64,000 bases of DNA from positions 372,001-436,000 of the forward strand of contig NZ_WMFA01000001.1 of assembly GCF_009856445.1 (NCBI RefSeq), written 5' to 3'. Shown here piece by piece: positions 61,344 through 64,000 of the stretch; position 1 is the stretch's first letter, and the number at the start of each line of letters is the position of its first letter. Both the position numbers and the translations under genes were made by a program. This stretch comes from Halobacillus litoralis (GTDB lineage Bacteria; Bacillota; Bacilli; Bacillales; Halobacillaceae). The notes beneath the pieces were generated by a model. It searched no databases. It saw only the letters and a program-made list of their open reading frames with translations, and was not told where the DNA came from.

Positions 61344-63485
61344 TCATTCATCAATTAAGTTATGCTTCACAAGGACAGCCTTGATCATAGAGTAGGAATA
61401 CCCTTCTGGGAGAGCCTCTTTCAAGGGTTTCAATTTATGCTCCTCCATTTGATCATAGACTTTCAAAATGTTACCTTCCTGTTCTTCATCAAACCAACGA
61501 TTCCAATCAATTTCATTTCCTTCTTTTCCAGCTCGGAATATATGGTTCTCAATCGTTTGTTTGCCTATGCCTCTTTTTTTAGAGATGTCTTGTACATCAT
61601 GTCCTTGTTTCCAAAGGTCGTAAGAAATGATGTGGCTGGGGCGGTCATCAAACGGATCCTTTTGTTGAATAGAAGGTTCGGTCGAACGAACCGGCTTAGG
61701 TTTTCTTTCTGTTTCCTGGGCCCACGGCCGTAATTTCTCCAGGAAAGGTTCCCCATACTTCTCGAATTTCTGCTCTCCAATTCCTTTGATGTTCATCATT
61801 TCTTCTTTGCTTTCCGGGAGATAGATGGTCAAGTCTTTAAGTGTGGCATCCGAAAAGATGACGTAAGGGGGAAGGTTGCTTTCATCGGCAATCGTTTTAC
61901 GTAACTGTCGCAACTCTTCGAAGTATTGTTCATTATATTCTGTTTTCTGTTTTTTCGTTGTGGATTCAACAAGCATAAGGACAGGCTGACTCCCTTTAAT
62001 GACAGAAATGGCTTCATTTGTCAGCTTTAATGAAGGATAACGTCCTTCGCCTGTAGATAGATAGCCTTCTGCGGTTAAAAACTGAATGAAGCGAGTCAAT
62101 TCTTTTTCTGTATAATTCGGCATAATGCCATAGGTGGATAATTGTTGGAAACGGAACTGCTTCACCTTTTGATCAGCAGATCCTTTGAGCACCTTAGCTG
62201 TTAGACCGGCTCCGAATCTTTCGCCCATACGTTTTACACAGGACAATACCATTTGCGCTTCTTTTGTCATATCCTGTTCTTCACCATCGTGGGTGCAGTT
62301 CGTACACTTTCCACATGGCTCAGTGTCTGTCGGATCATCAAAGTAGTCGAGGATGTATTGCTGCAGGCAGGAGTGAGTATGGCAGTAATTCACCATGGCC
62401 TGTAGCTTTGTGTACTCATCCTTTTTCTTTTCTTCATTGGGTGACTGGTCGATCAAAAAACGTTGCAGGTTGATATCCTGACTGGAGAAAAGCAATACGC
62501 AATCACCAGGCTCTCCATCACGGCCGGCACGACCAGCTTCCTGGTAATAAGACTCAATATTCATTGGCATGGAATAGTGGATGACGTAACGGACGTTTGA
62601 TTTATCAATGCCCATCCCGAATGCATTGGTGGCAATCATCGTGGTCACTTCATCTTGAACGAAATCCATCTGGGCCTGTTTTCTTTGATTCTCTGTCATC
62701 CCTGCGTGATATTTTCCAGCCGCAAACCCTTTTTTGGTTAAAAGATAATGAAGCTGGTCGGCATCTTTTCGTGTAGCCGTATAAATAATGCCGGATTCAT
62801 TGGGAATCTGGGTCAAGTATTCGCTGATGAATTCTCGTTTGTCACGGCCTTTAATAATACGGAAAGACAAGTTGTCCCTTGCGAAACCTGTATTAATGAC
62901 ATTTTCATCTTCGACATCAATCAACTCTTTAATGTCTCTGATTACCTCCTGGGTGGCTGTAGCCGTTAGTGCCATAAGGACAGGGAGGTTTGCGACCTTC
63001 TTCAGGGTAGGGACAATCGACCGGTAGCTTGGACGAAAGTCATGCCCCCATTGGGAAATACAATGGGCTTCATCAAAAGCAATTAAGGAAAGAGATATGC
63101 TGTTGATTGCCGCCAGGAAATTAGGTGAGTCGAACCGCTCAGGAGCGACATACACGAAGGAATAGCGGCCTTTTTCCATATCTCTGAGCCTTTGTTGCTG
63201 CTCTGTATGAGAAAGGGAGCTGTTGATATAAGTAGCGGCTACCCCATAGGAAAGGAGGGCATCCACTTGGTCTTTCATCAAAGAGATCAATGGGGATATG
63301 ATGATCGCTGTTCCTTGCAGAGTGAGTCCGGGGATTTGGTAACAGAGGGATTTTCCGCCTCCTGTCGGCATGACAGCCAACGTATTTTTTTGATCTAACA
63401 CATGAGTGATGGCCTCTTTTTGACCAGGACGGAAGGAGGGATAACCGTAGTATTGTTGGAGAATTTTTTCGGCCTGTTGAATCAT
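61344..63485 (-). CDS. recQ: RecQ ATP-dependent DNA helicase
   Basis: 713 residues. Motor with Walker A MPTGGGKSLCYQIP, DEAHCISQWGHDFRPSYR, and YYQEAGRAGRDGEPGDC (motif VI); zinc-binding CGKCTNC; RQC winged helix (VLKGSADQKVKQFRFQQLST); HRDC domain (NIKGIGEQKFEKYGEPF); C-terminal helix-turn-helix (DLWKQGHDVQDISKKRGIGK). 3'-5' helicase in recombination and fork repair. I start at the ATG of MIQQAEKIL (63485), 9 nt after AAAAGG; earlier ATGs overlap that site. kynU starts only 19 nt after its stop. Confidence 0.94.
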   Translation of the reverse strand: MIQQAEKILQQYYGYPSFRPGQKEAITHVLDQKNTLAVMPTGGGKSLCYQIPGLTLQGTAIIISPLISLMKDQVDALLSYGVAATYINSSLSHTEQQQRLRDMEKGRYSFVYVAPERFDSPNFLAAINSISLSLIAFDEAHCISQWGHDFRPSYRSIVPTLKKVANLPVLMALTATATQEVIRDIKELIDVEDENVINTGFARDNLSFRIIKGRDKREFISEYLTQIPNESGIIYTATRKDADQLHYLLTKKGFAAGKYHAGMTENQRKQAQMDFVQDEVTTMIATNAFGMGIDKSNVRYVIHYSMPMNIESYYQEAGRAGRDGEPGDCVLLFSSQDINLQRFLIDQSPNEEKKKDEYTKLQAMVNYCHTHSCLQQYILDYFDDPTDTEPCGKCTNCTHDGEEQDMTKEAQMVLSCVKRMGERFGAGLTAKVLKGSADQKVKQFRFQQLSTYGIMPNYTEKELTRFIQFLTAEGYLSTGEGRYPSLKLTNEAISVIKGSQPVLMLVESTTKKQKTEYNEQYFEELRQLRKTIADESNLPPYVIFSDATLKDLTIYLPESKEEMMNIKGIGEQKFEKYGEPFLEKLRPWAQETERKPKPVRSTEPSIQQKDPFDDRPSHIISYDLWKQGHDVQDISKKRGIGKQTIENHIFRAGKEGNEIDWNRWFDEEQEGNILKVYDQMEEHKLKPLKEALPEGYSYSMIKAVLVKHNLIDE

Positions 63486-63600
63486 CGTGATCATCCTTTT
63501 ATACATAATCTTCTTTCTCCCACATCTTATCATGTTTCACGTGAAAACTGTGGGGAAAACTATAGAAGTCATACCTCTAAATAAAGGAGCGATTGTAAGA

Positions 63601-64000
63601 TGAAGGCCATTGTTATTGAGCAATATGGAGATAAAGAACAATTAGTAGAAAAAGATGTGAAGCGCCCGGTTCCAAAGGAGAGCCAGGTCATTGTGGAATT
63701 GCACGCCACATCCATCAACCCGATTGACTGGAAGCTTCGGGAAGGTTACTTGAAAGAAATGCTGGACTTTGAATTTCCTATCATTTTAGGATGGGATGCT
63801 GCAGGGATCGTCGCAGAGGTTGGTTCCTCCGTGGATAAATTCAAAGTAGGCGATCGTGTTTTTGCCCGTCCCGATACAACACGAGAAGGAACGTATGCAG
63901 AATACACAGCAGTGGATGAACACCTGCTGGCCCATCTTCCTGAGAATGTCTCTTTTGAGGAAGCGGCTGCCGTGCCATTGGCAGGTCTTACTGCATGGCA
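63601..64000 (+). CDS. NADP-dependent zinc-free alcohol dehydrogenase / quinone oxidoreductase, partial
   Basis: First 133 residues only; the gene runs off the window. MKAIVIEQYGDKEQLVEKDV, HATSINPIDWKLREGYLKE, FPIILGWDAAGIVAEVGSSV and FKVGDRVFARPDTT are the GroES-like catalytic domain of medium-chain reductases, in the quinone-oxidoreductase branch without the usual zinc ligands. AAAGGAG lies 11 nt before the ATG. Divergent from recQ. Substrate unknown. Confidence 0.88.

Overview
The window looks like chromosome of a moderately halophilic, low-GC Gram-positive of the Bacillaceae. A Halobacillus-like organism fits best, but no rRNA or marker gene here fixes the genus. The evidence is strong Shine-Dalgarno sites, many Rho-independent terminators, Bacillus-type gene sets (ypmRS, the lia cell-envelope operon, htrB-cssRS, yuxH, NiaR, a SAM-I riboswitch) and acidic proteins with a BCCT osmolyte carrier. 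There are no rRNA or tRNA genes, transposase genes, CRISPR arrays or prophage genes. It is mostly core and metabolic sequence.

Layout. 0-6 kb: ypmRS, a nuclease-helicase of the DinG/XPD type, and a convergent orphan N6-adenine DNA methylase. 6-8.7 kb: AhpD-like protein, bioY behind a BirA-type operator, a small haem-copper-oxidase-like protein, a Xaa-Pro peptidase. 8.8-12.3 kb: complete lia-type operon (membrane protein, PspA, LiaF, LiaS, LiaR). 12.3-18.7 kb: rpiA, a free-standing RQC-like DNA-binding protein, DUF4166 plus kynA, a PdaC-like deacetylase. 18.7-21.7 kb: metX and an extended metY under a SAM-I riboswitch. 22-30 kb: flavin oxidoreductases and a TetR/RND efflux pair with two operators. 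30-36 kb: rarD, a Rieske-flavoprotein, an EAL-HDOD protein, a MarR/MFS pair. 35.8-41.6 kb: methionine gamma-lyase behind a perfect cre match, PTS IIA, sucrose-6-phosphate hydrolase, NiaR, cardiolipin synthase. 42-46 kb: htrB facing cssRS, then a thioesterase. 46-50 kb: FbpABC-type iron uptake with a Fur-like box. 50-59 kb: AlsT symporter, ABC-F ATPase, AmpS, a CrtI-like oxidoreductase, a 57-residue zinc-ribbon protein, BCCT transporter. 59-64 kb: recQ-kynU-kynB on the minus strand and the start of a quinone-oxidoreductase-like gene.

The genes group into a few themes: envelope and secretion stress (Lia, CssRS/HtrB, PdaC), methionine made and degraded under separate controls, tryptophan catabolism to anthranilate (KynA, KynB, KynU at two distant loci), and iron, biotin and osmolyte uptake.

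The most unusual content is non-coding. Two loci (29.74-29.96 kb and 52.18-52.34 kb) share one architecture: a perfect 14-15 bp hairpin with a 7-nt loop, whose right arm runs into a tandem array of 21-bp units (9 and 6 copies). Units are identical within a locus but differ between loci. Separately, a family of about 200-bp GC-rich palindromic elements occurs in the larger intergenic gaps, three times as head-to-head pairs, with decayed or internally deleted copies elsewhere.
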